From Helicobacter himalayensis (lineage in GTDB: Bacteria > Campylobacterota > Campylobacteria > Campylobacterales > Helicobacteraceae): a stretch of DNA of 64,000 nt. Of the stretch, positions 8,774 through 18,041 are shown in pieces (position 1 is the first letter of the stretch; each line of letters begins with the position of its first letter). The stretch is taken from contig NZ_CP014991.1 of NCBI RefSeq assembly GCF_001602095.1, positions 496,001-560,000 of the forward strand. Direction: 5' to 3'. The notes beneath the pieces were generated by a model, which was not told the origin of the DNA, searched no databases, and saw nothing but the letters and a program-made list of their open reading frames with translations. The position numbers and the translations under genes are program-made.

Positions 8774-9151
8774 ATGAGAAATAGATATATTGAGAGCTTT
8801 CAAAAAGCCCAAATTGGTGAGAGAAAAGTGCCATATTTTAAGGCAGGTGATACAATCAAGCTTGGTATTAAGATTATGGAAGGCGATAAAAGCAGGATTC
8901 AGAACTTTGAAGGCGTGTGTATCGCTATCCGCGGAAATGGCGTAGATAGGACTTTCACGGTGCGTAAAATTGGCGCAAATAATATCGGCGTGGAAAAAAC
9001 TTTCCCACTTTATAGCGAGAGTTTAGATTCTATCCAAGTGTTAAGAATCGGGCGTGTGCGCAGAGCGAAACTTTATTATTTACGCAATAGAAGGGGTAAA
9101 GCAGCGCGTATCAAAGAATTCCGCAAGGACACAAGAACAAATAAAGCATGA
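8774..9151 (+). CDS. rplS: 50S ribosomal protein L19
   Basis: A 125-residue L19, located at the 30S-50S interface. It shows [26 protein letters not shown], the motif [20 protein letters not shown] and [20 protein letters not shown] at the end. ATG 8774 follows AAGGAG. It is last in the rpsP group. Confidence 0.97.
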   Translation: MRNRYIESFQKAQIGERKVPYFKAGDTIKLGIKIMEGDKSRIQNFEGVCIAIRGNGVDRTFTVRKIGANNIGVEKTFPLYSESLDSIQVLRIGRVRRAKLYYLRNRRGKAARIKEFRKDTRTNKA

Positions 9152-9205
9152 TCCGAGCCTTGGCGCATTGCGTCTCGTACTTTGGTTACTTTTTAAGGAG
9201 AAGTT

Positions 9206-10210
9206 GTGCGTTTGCAAGAAGCGATAGAGTTTTTAGAATCAAAAAATATTGCAGTGCGTTATTTTAATGCGAGCAAAGACTTTGAGTTAAGCGCTTTAGC
9301 CCCGTTAGAGCAGGCTACTCAAACGCAGATTAGCTACATTGACCAAGAAAAATACCTTGATTCTCTTGCGGATTCTCGCGTTGGTGCGGTTTTGGTGCGT
9401 CCAAATCACGCAAAGCTTGTCCCAGCGCACATTCAAGGCTTAGAAGTTGCAAATCCTCATCTTGCATTTGCCTATTTAAGTCATCTTTTCGCAAAGCCAG
9501 AATTTGCAAATCCCCATAAAAACTACACCCAAGAACTTTTGGAATCTAACCCCACACTTACCATCGCGTCAAATGTTTTTGTTGGCGAAAATGTTTCTAT
9601 TGGTGCGCATACGCAGATTTTGCCCGGTGTGGTGATAAGCGATGATGTTTCAATTGGCGCGCATTGCAAGATTTATCCAAATGTAGTGATTTATCGCGAC
9701 ACACAAATTGGTGATAATGTCTCAATCCACGCGGGCAGCGTGATAGGAAGCGATGGTTTTGGCTACGCACACACAAGTGAAGGCAAACATATCAAAATCG
9801 AGCATAGTGGGCGTGTGGTGATAGAATCTTGCGTAGAAATTGGCGCAAATAACACCATCGATCGTGCTGTGTTTGGGGAAACACGTATCAAAAGTGGCGC
9901 GATTATCGATAATCTCGTGCAGGTGGGGCATAACTGCGTGGTTGGCGAAAATACGATTTTAGTCTCACAAGTTGGCTTGGCGGGCTCCACCACCACCGGG
10001 CGTAATGTCGTTATGGGCGGACAGGCAGGCACAGGCGGGCATATACATATTGGAGATTTTGTGCAAGTGGCTGGGCGTGGGGCTGTTGGGAAAAATCTTC
10101 CGCCAAATACAAAGTGGGGCGGACACCCGCTTATGGAGCTTGATGAATGGATGAAATTTTATGTAAGCCTGCGCCGATTGCTAAAGCAAAAAAAAGGAGA
10201 AATAGAATGA
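9206..10210 (+). CDS. lpxD: UDP-3-O-acyl-glucosamine N-acyltransferase LpxD
   Basis: A 334-residue left-handed beta-helix enzyme that adds the amide-linked hydroxy-acyl chain in lipid A synthesis. The hexapeptide repeats run from about residue 110 to 290 (for example VSIGAHTQI, VVISDDVSIGAHCKI), and the catalytic His region reads GFGYAHTSEGKHIKIEHSG. The start is GTG 9206 after AAGGAG. The stop overlaps the ATG of the next gene (ATGA). Confidence 0.95.
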   Translation: MRLQEAIEFLESKNIAVRYFNASKDFELSALAPLEQATQTQISYIDQEKYLDSLADSRVGAVLVRPNHAKLVPAHIQGLEVANPHLAFAYLSHLFAKPEFANPHKNYTQELLESNPTLTIASNVFVGENVSIGAHTQILPGVVISDDVSIGAHCKIYPNVVIYRDTQIGDNVSIHAGSVIGSDGFGYAHTSEGKHIKIEHSGRVVIESCVEIGANNTIDRAVFGETRIKSGAIIDNLVQVGHNCVVGENTILVSQVGLAGSTTTGRNVVMGGQAGTGGHIHIGDFVQVAGRGAVGKNLPPNTKWGGHPLMELDEWMKFYVSLRRLLKQKKGEIE

Positions 10211-11217
10211 AAAAAAAAGTTGCATTTGGGTTGATTGGCGCTGGTGCGGTGGTTGTGATTGCCCTTCTTGTGGTAGTGCTTGTGCTTTCAAAGAAAATGA
10301 ATGCGAGTTTGGAACAAGAAATTAATCGCTTTTTACAAGAAAAGGTGGCGAGTGCGGATTCTGAAATTTTAAGCTTTGAGCCTTTTGAATGTTTTGGGAA
10401 AACTAAAATTGCTTGCAAGTCAAAGGCTATTGTTTTTGGCGCGCCTAATTTGTTAAACATTGAAAAAGATGTGCAATCTAAGCAAACGCGCGCGGAATCT
10501 TGGCGATTTGAAAATATCGAGCTTGATTTAAGCGGGAGAGATTCTCAAGCAAATACGAGTGTGCAATTTCTTGCAAAAAATAGTGAAATTGCATTTAAAA
10601 TCTCGTGCGACACTTCGCTTGATTTAGAATCTAAAAATACTCTGCATACAAGCACTGAGTGTTATGCAAAAAATGAAGAGTTCGCATACAATGGTTTTGG
10701 TAAGGTGCATTTTACCCTTACACACGATGATTTTGAAGGCAAGATACAAAATGCGCTGGCTATTTTGTTTGATACAAACAAAGAGGGTGATAATGGCGAG
10801 GAGGGCGAAGACAAACACAACGCGCTTGGCGTGAGGCTAGATTCTCTAGTGATTAATGAGCGTGCAAATGATTTGTTTGAAACATATAAAAAGACACTTG
10901 GAGCGGAAAATGAGGGTATGCTAGAAGGTATGCTTTTTGGATTTGCGCTGTTTAGTGGTATGTTGCAAAATGAATTGCAAGAGCAGAGCAATGAGGAGAT
11001 TAAGGAGTTTCAATCTGCGCTTTTAAATGCGCTAAATAATGTTTTGATGGTCTTTAAGGGTGGATATGCGTTAAATATTGAGATAGCTAAAAAGGTCGAT
11101 TATGAGCCGATTTTGCTTCCTCAAATCCAAGAGCGTGTCAGCCTTGAATGGCTTGCAAAGCACTATGTAATAGATTCTAATGTGCAAGCACTTGAAAATG
11201 AAAATAACGCAGAGTAG
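10207..11217 (+). CDS. membrane-anchored protein of unknown function
   Basis: I do not recognise this 336-residue protein. It has a positively charged start (MKKKVAF), one strongly hydrophobic helix at about residues 7-29 and then a long acidic, probably periplasmic part. Two Cys-containing stretches (about residues 62-70 and 135-155) could form disulphides. ATG 10207 overlaps the lpxD stop, and GGAG precedes it, so it is likely translated with lpxD. Its position next to lipid A and dgkA genes hints at an envelope role, which is inference only. Confidence 0.75.
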   Translation: MKKKVAFGLIGAGAVVVIALLVVVLVLSKKMNASLEQEINRFLQEKVASADSEILSFEPFECFGKTKIACKSKAIVFGAPNLLNIEKDVQSKQTRAESWRFENIELDLSGRDSQANTSVQFLAKNSEIAFKISCDTSLDLESKNTLHTSTECYAKNEEFAYNGFGKVHFTLTHDDFEGKIQNALAILFDTNKEGDNGEEGEDKHNALGVRLDSLVINERANDLFETYKKTLGAENEGMLEGMLFGFALFSGMLQNELQEQSNEEIKEFQSALLNALNNVLMVFKGGYALNIEIAKKVDYEPILLPQIQERVSLEWLAKHYVIDSNVQALENENNAE

Positions 11218-11226
11218 GGTGAATTT

Positions 11227-11724
11227 GTGTCAAATTTGCAAAATGTGGATTTACAGAATAAAAACTCACAAAACACGGAGACTCAAAATATGAATACTCA
11301 AAATGCCCACGTTCAAAATGTGTGCGAAAGTAAGCCCTCCGCGCCTTTTCGTAATGCAAAAAAAGGCAAAAAAGGTTTTAAGCGCATCGCGAATGCGTTT
11401 TTTTATTCTATTGATGGTGTGAAAGCCGCGTGGAGCGATGAAGTGGCGTTTCGTCAAGTAACATTACTTGCCTGCGCTTGTATCCCACTTGGCATTTTTT
11501 TGGCGCGCAGTTGGAGTGAGGGAATTTTGCTTCTACTGCCTTGCTTTTTAGCGCTTATGGTGGAGCTTATTAATTCCGCTATTGAAAACGCCATTGATTT
11601 CACAAGCACGCAAATCCACCCTCTAGCAAAGAAAGCAAAAGATATGGGAAGTGCCGTGCAACTGCTCACGCTCACATTTTGGGCACTCGTGTGGGGGTGG
11701 TATTTGATTGAGCGCTTTTGCTGA
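11227..11724 (+). CDS. dgkA: diacylglycerol kinase DgkA
   Basis: An integral-membrane kinase that recycles diacylglycerol to phosphatidic acid. The conserved part starts at about residue 45 (FKRIANAFFYSIDGVKAAW), has three membrane helices and the signature ELINSAIENAIDF with the catalytic Glu, then KDMGSAVQLL. The family is about 120 residues, so this 165-residue protein carries an extra N-terminus (about residues 1-42) made of Asn/Gln repeats such as TQNMNTQNAHVQN. The start is GTG 11227. A later start would remove most of the repeats, but no good in-frame candidate with a ribosome site is obvious. Confidence 0.92.
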   Translation: MSNLQNVDLQNKNSQNTETQNMNTQNAHVQNVCESKPSAPFRNAKKGKKGFKRIANAFFYSIDGVKAAWSDEVAFRQVTLLACACIPLGIFLARSWSEGILLLLPCFLALMVELINSAIENAIDFTSTQIHPLAKKAKDMGSAVQLLTLTFWALVWGWYLIERFC

Positions 11725-11812
11725 TTATTTGTTTTTTGAACCTATAATCTTGAGGTTATGCTTAGTCTTTCAAAAAGTAAGTATAAACATAAAATATTTT
11801 AAAGGAGTGAAT

Positions 11813-12358
11813 ATGAGAGTAGTTTCATTTGTAGCGGCATTGGCTTTGGCTGGGAGTTTGAGCGCGGCGACTTTTCAAGTTGATGTCTCGCATTCATCAG
11901 TTGGATTTGAAGTAAAACATCTTATGGTGAGCAAGGTAAAAGGGGATTTTAAGAATTTTAGCGGTGAAGTAGAATTCGATGGCAAAAAGCTTACAAAACT
12001 CGAAGGACAAGTAAAAATCGCTGATATTAATACAAACAATGACGCAAGGGATAAGCATTTGAATGCACCAGATTTTTTTGATGCGAAAAAATTCCCAACA
12101 GCGACTTTCAAAATGACGAAACTTGAAAAAAACAAACTTTACGCAGATATTACAATACGTGGTGTAACGAAAAATATCGCGTTTGATGTAGATGTGAGCG
12201 GTCCTGTGAAACATCCAAAAACCGGCAAAGATTTGATTTCTATCTCTTTGAAAGGTGCGCTTAATCGTAAGGATTTCAAAGTGGGTGAAAGCACAGGCGA
12301 TTCAAGTGTGAGCGAGCTTGTAGGCATTAATATCGAAATCGAAGCCACTGAAAAATAA
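11813..12358 (+). CDS. YceI family periplasmic protein
   Basis: A 181-residue protein with an N-terminal signal peptide (MRVVSFVAALALAGSLSAA, cleavage near residue 19). The mature part is a lipocalin-like YceI domain: FQVDVSHSSVGFEVKHLMVS, then DARDKHLNAPDFFDAKKFP and ISLKGALNRKDFKV. YceI proteins bind polyisoprenoids or similar lipids in the periplasm. ATG 11813 follows AAAGGAG; the open frame upstream is spurious. It ends 24 bp before the 3' end of the oppositely oriented glycosyltransferase. Confidence 0.93.
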   Translation: MRVVSFVAALALAGSLSAATFQVDVSHSSVGFEVKHLMVSKVKGDFKNFSGEVEFDGKKLTKLEGQVKIADINTNNDARDKHLNAPDFFDAKKFPTATFKMTKLEKNKLYADITIRGVTKNIAFDVDVSGPVKHPKTGKDLISISLKGALNRKDFKVGESTGDSSVSELVGINIEIEATEK

Positions 12359-13397
12359 CTTCTTGAGCTATGCCTTAGAGCTTTAAGGTGTAGCACCTCT
12401 TAAATCTCTCAATTTGTCTTTTATAAATCCTAAAAGACGTGTTAAAAATATATATTGTGGTTTCTTAAGAACGAAGCGTTTCAAAAAATCTAATTTTCCA
12501 AAACTCATTTCATTGAGATAAGGGATAAAAGTCTGTAAATTTGGAATACAATTTTTAGGATCTTTTGGCAGAGATAAAAGATCTATGGCAACAGGTGAAA
12601 TGCGAGTGAAACAAAATTTTTTTATATATAAGGTTGCTAAAGACTTTTTTCTATCTTCTAAAAGATCAAAAAATGCAAGACTTAAAATTAAATATTGTGT
12701 AGCAAAGTGATAGCGTTTAGCCAATATGGGGTTTCTGAAAGTTTTTGAATCTCTTGCTATTTTTGGTGAAATACCCTCAAATGTGCCTTTGGCAAGGGAT
12801 TTCATTGTGCTATCACTACGAAATCTATAGTTGTATAATTTTTTAGGTGTCAAACAAATGCGACTGGCTTTTTCAAGCATACTGAGCGTAAAAATGCAAT
12901 CTTCTCCGGGCATCACATTTATAAATAATTCCTTATTTTGTAAAAAGAAATCGAAATTTATAAAAAGCTTCCAGACAACAATATCAATAAACCCTTCTGC
13001 CTTAAGCAAATAGGCAAATAAATCTTCTTGTGAAAATATCTGTTCCTTCTCAAAATGCTGAGATTCTAACCAAGTTGGAGTTGCTGTAAGCGCTACTGGC
13101 ATATCAATATAATTTTTTGAATCGAACTGCAAAATATCAAGATGATATTTTTGTGCAGCTCTCACACACTCCTCTACACATTCCTTTTCCCAATAATCAT
13201 CAGAATCCAAAAAGATAATGTAATCAATATGTGGAGAAATATGAATGGTATGTGTGGATTCTAAAGAGTTTAGAGAGTTTAGAGAGTTTTTGGTGTCATT
13301 TTGCAAAGTATTTTCTTGTGCTTTGCTAGCTTGTGTAAAGACTTTCTTAATATTATAGGGATTTGGGTTTGTAACTTCATAGGTTTGTAGAGCTTTT

Positions 13398-13743
13398 ATT
13401 CCTTCAATGCTATCGCCTGCGCGGGAGTGAATCCCGCTTGGCTCCGCTTCGCGTTCATACTTTGTATTTTGTTGGTTGATTGGGTTTGTAGATTCTGCAA
13501 CGATGTTTGGTTGTTTGGAATCTATTCCTTCAATGCTATCGCCTGCGCGGGAGTGAATCCCGCTTGGCTCCGCTTCGCGTTCATACTTTGTATTTTGTTG
13601 GTTGATTGGGTTTGTAGATTCTGCAACGATGTTTGGTTGTTTGGAATCTATTCCTTCAATGCTATCGCCTGCGCGGGAGTGAATCCCGCTTGGCTCCGCT
13701 TCGCGTTCATACTTTGCGTTTTGTTGGTTGATTGGGTTTGTAG
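13398..13743 (-). repeat. 126-bp in-frame tandem repeat, 2.75 units
   Basis: The sequence ATTCCTTCAATGCTATCGCC recurs at 13398, 13524 and 13650, exactly 126 bp apart, with near-identical units between (TATTTTG against GCGTTTTG in the last). As 126 is 42 codons, changes in unit number keep the reading frame. Each unit carries a hairpin, GCGGGAGTGAATCCCGC (13421-13437, 13547-13563, 13673-13689). In copy B only one unit is present. Intergenic relatives of the unit lie at 21570-21695, 26157-26328 and 45809-45977. Confidence 0.95.
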
Positions 13744-13761
13744 CTTTTAAACTAGTATTAT

Positions 13762-13770
13762 CCCCCCCCC
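13762..13770 (-). repeat. poly-C tract (9), phase switch
   Basis: Nine C on the plus strand, read as nine G in the glycosyltransferase copy A. The equivalent tract in copy B has ten and is in frame, which shows directly that length decides whether the full protein is made. Confidence 0.9.
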
Positions 13771-14190
13771 TATTTGCTCATTTAGGATTCTCTTAGCAAA
13801 TCCTGTTTCTTTTTTGCTTATGTTTTGTTTGTCTTGGCTTTTGTATTCCTCAATATTGCTTTTTTGCAGTGTTATATTCCCACTGAAATATTCAATCCCT
13901 ACATTTCTAGCACTGCTTTGTCCTCCATTTTCTTTATCAAGGAGGACAAAGCGAGAATCTCTTAAAACATATTCTTTTGCTATTTCTAGATTCTGTGCTT
14001 TTGTGCTTCCATCATTGACTAAAACTATATGTAGATTCTTATAGGTTTGATTGATTACAGAATCTAAGCATTCTCTTAAATATTGCTCCACATTGTAGAT
14101 TGGGATAACTACGCCCACTTTCTTTTCTTGCTTTTGATTGAGTTTGGGGGATGGAATTTTATCCATAAACTATCCTTTTTAAATCACAAT

Positions 14191-15120
14191 TTAGATAAAC
14201 AAAGAATTCACGCTTTCACTATGGTGAATCCTGCGAATAACTTCCGCAAAAAGTGGGACGACACTAAGCACCTTTATTTTCTTGCTTTGCGTGCGCAAGG
14301 GAATCGAGTTTGTTACCACGATTTCATCAAGCGCGCTATTTTCTATGCGCTCAAATGCTGGACCACTCAACACTGGATGCGTGCCAATCGCCATAACACT
14401 CTTTGCCCCGCGCGATTTTAAGACATCTGCTGCCTTACACATTGTGCCGGCGGTATCTATCATATCATCGACTAAAATCACATCTTTCCCACTCACATCG
14501 CCGATGATATTCATCACTTCACTTTCATTTGCGCGCTCACGCTTTTTATCCACAATCACCAAATCAAGTCCCAGCTTATCCGCAAAATAGCGCGCACGTG
14601 AAACTCCCCCGATATCGGGGCTTGCAACGATTGGATTGCCGAAATGTTTCGCCTTGATATAATCCCTAAATACAATCGAGCCATACAAATTATCCACAGG
14701 AATATCAAAAAATCCCTGAATCTGCCCTGCGTGCAAATCCATCGTAATAAGGCGATTTATCCCAGCATTTTGGATAAGGTTTGCCACGAGTTTTGCGCTG
14801 ATTGGTACGCGCGGGGCGGCTTTCCTATCTTGACGCGCATAGCCAAAGTATGGCACTACCGCATTAATGCTATTTGCCGCACTGCGTTTGAGCGCATCTG
14901 TCATAATGAGTAGCTCCATAAGATTGTCATTTGTCGGCGCGCAGGTGGGCTGGATAATAAATATATCTTTACCACGCACAGATTCTTTAATCTGCACATT
15001 TATCTCACCATCGCTAAAGCGCGTTACGCTCGCATTTGAAAGCACAATATCAAGGTATTTGCTAATTTCAGCACCAAAATCTGGGTGCGCAGAGCCACAA
15101 AAAATCTTATAACTTCGCAT
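14191..15120 (-). CDS. prs: ribose-phosphate pyrophosphokinase
   Basis: A 309-residue enzyme that makes PRPP from ribose 5-phosphate and ATP for purine, pyrimidine, His and Trp synthesis. Motifs are [39 protein letters not shown], and the PRPP loop [15 protein letters not shown]. The start is ATG 15120-15118, giving the normal N-terminus [19 protein letters not shown]; a longer frame to 15210 lacks homology. The last 105 bp are duplicated at 26469-26573 upstream of glycosyltransferase copy B. Confidence 0.96.
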   Translation of the reverse strand: MRSYKIFCGSAHPDFGAEISKYLDIVLSNASVTRFSDGEINVQIKESVRGKDIFIIQPTCAPTNDNLMELLIMTDALKRSAANSINAVVPYFGYARQDRKAAPRVPISAKLVANLIQNAGINRLITMDLHAGQIQGFFDIPVDNLYGSIVFRDYIKAKHFGNPIVASPDIGGVSRARYFADKLGLDLVIVDKKRERANESEVMNIIGDVSGKDVILVDDMIDTAGTMCKAADVLKSRGAKSVMAIGTHPVLSGPAFERIENSALDEIVVTNSIPLRTQSKKIKVLSVVPLFAEVIRRIHHSESVNSLFI

Positions 15121-15206
15121 ATACTGCCTTTTTGTGTGGGATTTTGGGTTCAAAGTGGGAATTGTAAAGAAATTTTGCTTAACTTTGCTTATAGAATCCC
15201 TGAAAC

Positions 15207-16682
15207 TCACTCTAAATCCGCAGAGCTATCCGCAAAATCCTCATCCCTTTGACTTGATTTTTTCCTTGCTTCAATGATAATTGGGACGCCACTAAAATCG
15301 CATTCCTCGCGCAATGTATTTATCAAATAGCGCTTATAGCTGAAATGCAGGGCATTTGGGCGATTCATCACAAGGCTAATTTGTGGCGGGCAGATTCCAA
15401 ACTGCGTGACGTAATAGATTTTAACAATCTTGCCTCTATCGCTTGGCAAATGGTGCTTGGTGGTGGCATTTGAGATAATATCATTGAGCTTTGCGGTTGG
15501 GATTCTGTAATTAAAATTTCTCCAAACTTCTAGAATCTTTTTTTTCAGCGCATTGATATTGCGCTTATCCTTGGCACTCACACACACCATAGGCGCGTAA
15601 TCAAGGAATTTGAACTTGTATTTAATCTCCTGTTTTATGCTCTTAAAATCCGCGCGCGCGATGTCCCATTTATTAAGCACGATGATAATGCCAAGATTAT
15701 GCTTTGGTACAAGAGAGGTAATTTTTTCATCAAGCTCGACAAAAGGTTGCGAGCAATCCAGCACCAAAAGCGCGATATGGGATTTTGAAAGCGCCTTATT
15801 TGTCCTATCAAGCGCGTATTTTTCAATGCCCTCAATCTTGCCAGCGCGCCTAATCCCAGCTGTATCAATAAAGCGCAAAGTCTTGCTTTCAAACTCTGTG
15901 CTTTCATCAACAGGGTCAATTGTCGTGCCAGCAATCTCGCTTACAATGCTTCGATTTTGTCCTAAAAGCGCGTTTAGCAGCGAGCTTTTGCCGACATTGA
16001 CGCGTCCGATGATTCCAATATGGATTTCTTGATTTTCATCTTGATTGTGTGCGGAATTTGCTATAAATTCTTCGATACTTACATCTTGGCTTGTGTTTTG
16101 ATTTTGCAAAATCGCTAGATTCTGTGTGTGCGCATCTTGGCTTTGTAAATCAAGCGCGCGTGCGATAGAATCCTGCAATGTGCTAATGCCACGATTATGC
16201 GCCACAGAAATGAAAAACATCTCCTTAATCCCAAGCGCGCTAAATTTCCACGCTTCAAGCTTGAGTTTGTCATTATCGATTTTGTTGAGCACCAAAAACA
16301 CACGCACCTTTTTTTGTAAGCCCCGAATAATGCGTGTATCCTCCTCATTAATCTCCGCGCGCCCATCAACGACATACAGCACCAAGTCAGAATCTGCCCC
16401 TGCCTTAAGGCTTGCTTCACTCACTTGCTTAAAAAGCTCGGCGCGTTTTTGCGCGTATTTAAGCGCTTTTTTATTGGATTCTAACTCGGCATTTTGGTTT
16501 GCATCAATCCCACCAGAATCTAACAAAGTAAGCGGTGTGTTATTTACCACACACACACCTTTTTTGATGTCTCTTGTAGTCCCGCTAAAATCCGATGTAA
16601 TCGCGCTTTGCTCCTTGCATAAGCGATTGAAAAGCGAGCTTTTGCCGACATTTGGCTTGCCTAAAATCGCGATGGTTTTCAT
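15207..16682 (-). CDS. der: ribosome biogenesis GTPase Der (EngA)
   Basis: A 491-residue protein with two GTPase domains in tandem, needed for 50S assembly. Domain 1 has [17 protein letters not shown] and LDSGGID, with NKID. Domain 2 starts near residue 221 with [25 protein letters not shown] and NKWD. A KH-like domain forms the C-terminus. The linker between the G domains (about residues 180-220) is unusually long and rich in Gln, Asn and Ser. In H. pylori der also lies near speE and coaE. Confidence 0.96.
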   Translation of the reverse strand: MKTIAILGKPNVGKSSLFNRLCKEQSAITSDFSGTTRDIKKGVCVVNNTPLTLLDSGGIDANQNAELESNKKALKYAQKRAELFKQVSEASLKAGADSDLVLYVVDGRAEINEEDTRIIRGLQKKVRVFLVLNKIDNDKLKLEAWKFSALGIKEMFFISVAHNRGISTLQDSIARALDLQSQDAHTQNLAILQNQNTSQDVSIEEFIANSAHNQDENQEIHIGIIGRVNVGKSSLLNALLGQNRSIVSEIAGTTIDPVDESTEFESKTLRFIDTAGIRRAGKIEGIEKYALDRTNKALSKSHIALLVLDCSQPFVELDEKITSLVPKHNLGIIIVLNKWDIARADFKSIKQEIKYKFKFLDYAPMVCVSAKDKRNINALKKKILEVWRNFNYRIPTAKLNDIISNATTKHHLPSDRGKIVKIYYVTQFGICPPQISLVMNRPNALHFSYKRYLINTLREECDFSGVPIIIEARKKSSQRDEDFADSSADLE

Positions 16683-16774
16683 TCTGCTAAAACCCCTTAT
16701 TTTTTACTTAAAATTTAAAAAACTTTTAACGATATGTTAGCGAAGTTTTGCCTAAAAAAATGTAAAGGATAACA

Positions 16775-17377
16775 ATGAAAAAGACGCTATGGGCGTGTAA
16801 AATAGCACTTTGTATGATGATTGTAGCAAATAGTTTTGTGCTTGGGGATAATTTTTTGTCTTTAAGCAAGAGTGGGAAAATCCTACAAAGAGTGGGATTT
16901 ATTGAGGGTGATTCGTATGAGTATGAGCGCACAGAAGTAGAATTTGGGCTTTATGAAGAACGCGCGGTAATTTTTATCAAATCAAAAGAGTTGAAAGACT
17001 TTATCGCGGGCAAAAAAAGTGGCGATGACACCATTAGCGCGATTTATACAAAAAATGGTTTTACCGCCACAAGGACAAATTTCAAAAATCCGCGCAAGAG
17101 CTTTTATTACCACAGCACGCGGGATTCTAGACTTTATGAAAAAATCGCGCCAAAGAGTTTCGCGCTAAAGCAAGTGGAGCCAGAGATTTTTGTGATTGAG
17201 AATTTCACAAGCCACATTATGTCCTCCTCGTGCAATATCGTGCGGAGCAACACTTTCACGCGTCAAAGTGATAAAAAAGAGCTTATTTTAAACACACAGA
17301 AAAACTACGCGCCAAAGGAGCAAAATATCACTTTTCATTTAGAATGCGAGATAAATACAGATGAGGAATATTTATAA
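16775..17377 (+). CDS. exported protein of unknown function
   Basis: A 200-residue protein with an N-terminal signal (MKKTLWACKIALCMMIVANS, likely cleavage near residue 24). The rest is mixed charge with no motif I recognise; two Cys (in SSSCNIV and LECEIN) may form a disulphide. It lies between der and coaE/speE on the opposite strand, the same place as an uncharacterised gene in H. pylori, so it is probably a conserved Helicobacter gene. TAAAGGATAAC precedes ATG 16775. Confidence 0.8.
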   Translation: MKKTLWACKIALCMMIVANSFVLGDNFLSLSKSGKILQRVGFIEGDSYEYERTEVEFGLYEERAVIFIKSKELKDFIAGKKSGDDTISAIYTKNGFTATRTNFKNPRKSFYYHSTRDSRLYEKIAPKSFALKQVEPEIFVIENFTSHIMSSSCNIVRSNTFTRQSDKKELILNTQKNYAPKEQNITFHLECEINTDEEYL

Positions 17378-17390
17378 AAATTGTGTGAAT

Positions 17391-18035
17391 CTAGCTAAGT
17401 TGCGCGCAAAAATCCTCAACTGCGCTTTGCAATTCCTTTATGCCATTTGTATTTATGATAACAAAATCTGCTAGTTCGCGCTTTTTTTCAATATCAATTT
17501 GAGAATCTAGTCGCGCGTTAATGCTTTTTTCATCTAAATTATTGCGCTTTTTCACACGCGCCAAACATAGCTCCCTTGGCGCATACACCACCGCAACAAA
17601 TGCCACAGGATAGCGAGCTTTTGCGCCAGATTCAAAAAACAACGGAATATCTAGGAAATATGGCACGCAAGATTTTTCAAGCTCTTTTGCCTGTGTTAAA
17701 ATGCGCTCTTGAATTTTTGGGTGCAAAATAGATTCTAAGTCCTTGCGCGCTTTTTCATCGCCAAAAACAAGTGCGCCGAGCTTTTTTCTATCAATTGTTG
17801 TGTTTGTAGCTTTTGAGCCTGTTTTATCTGCGAAATCTTGTTTGATAGAATCCTCTTGCAAAATCTCTTCACCAAAGCGCGTTAGCACTTCTCCTGCGCA
17901 CGATTCTAACACTTCGTGCGCGATAGTATCTGCACAAATCACCTTATAGCCGTGCAGCTTCAAAAGGCTTGCTACACTACTTTTTCCGCTACCGATACAG
18001 CCTGTAAGCGCGATGGCGTATTGCAAAGTTTCCAT
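17391..18035 (-). CDS. coaE: dephospho-CoA kinase
   Basis: A 214-residue P-loop kinase for the last step of coenzyme A synthesis. The N-terminus reads IALTGCIGSGKSSVASLLK (Walker A), followed by VICADTIAHEVL, and the DIPLFFESGAKARYPV region is typical. It begins six bases after the speE stop and is probably co-transcribed with speE and the upstream ligase gene. Confidence 0.95.
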   Translation of the reverse strand: METLQYAIALTGCIGSGKSSVASLLKLHGYKVICADTIAHEVLESCAGEVLTRFGEEILQEDSIKQDFADKTGSKATNTTIDRKKLGALVFGDEKARKDLESILHPKIQERILTQAKELEKSCVPYFLDIPLFFESGAKARYPVAFVAVVYAPRELCLARVKKRNNLDEKSINARLDSQIDIEKKRELADFVIINTNGIKELQSAVEDFCAQLS

Positions 18036-18041
18036 AATTTT

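Larger units (their letters stand above)
12383..14166 (-). pseudogene. phase-variable family 2 glycosyltransferase, copy A (frame-shifted, OFF)
   Basis: Start ATG 14166-14164 follows AAAAAGGATAG. The first frame encodes residues 1-135 of a GT2 enzyme (VGVVIPIYNVEQYLRECLDS, VLVNDGSTK, GGQSSARNVGIEY), then leaves frame at a tract of nine C (nine G in the coding strand, 13762-13770) and stops at 13747. The other frame continues through three copies of a 42-codon repeat to the catalytic IIFLDSDDYWEKEC and a tail of about 257 residues ending at 12383. One more G would join them into a single protein of roughly 595 residues. Copy B (26598-28145) has ten G and is in frame. The tail differs from copy B after VEECVR. 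The acceptor is probably LPS or another surface glycan. Slipped-strand switching is the simplest reading, rather than decay. Confidence 0.88.

Noticed and set aside
13398-13743. CRISPR array
   Set aside because: The units are 126 bp and nearly identical throughout, with no unique spacers, and no cas genes are in the window.
13427-13750. A 107-residue plus-strand frame with a repeated hydrophobic motif (NPAWLRFAFILC)
   Set aside because: It is the antisense of the in-frame 126-bp repeats; a unit divisible by three keeps all frames open. No ribosome site or homologue is apparent.
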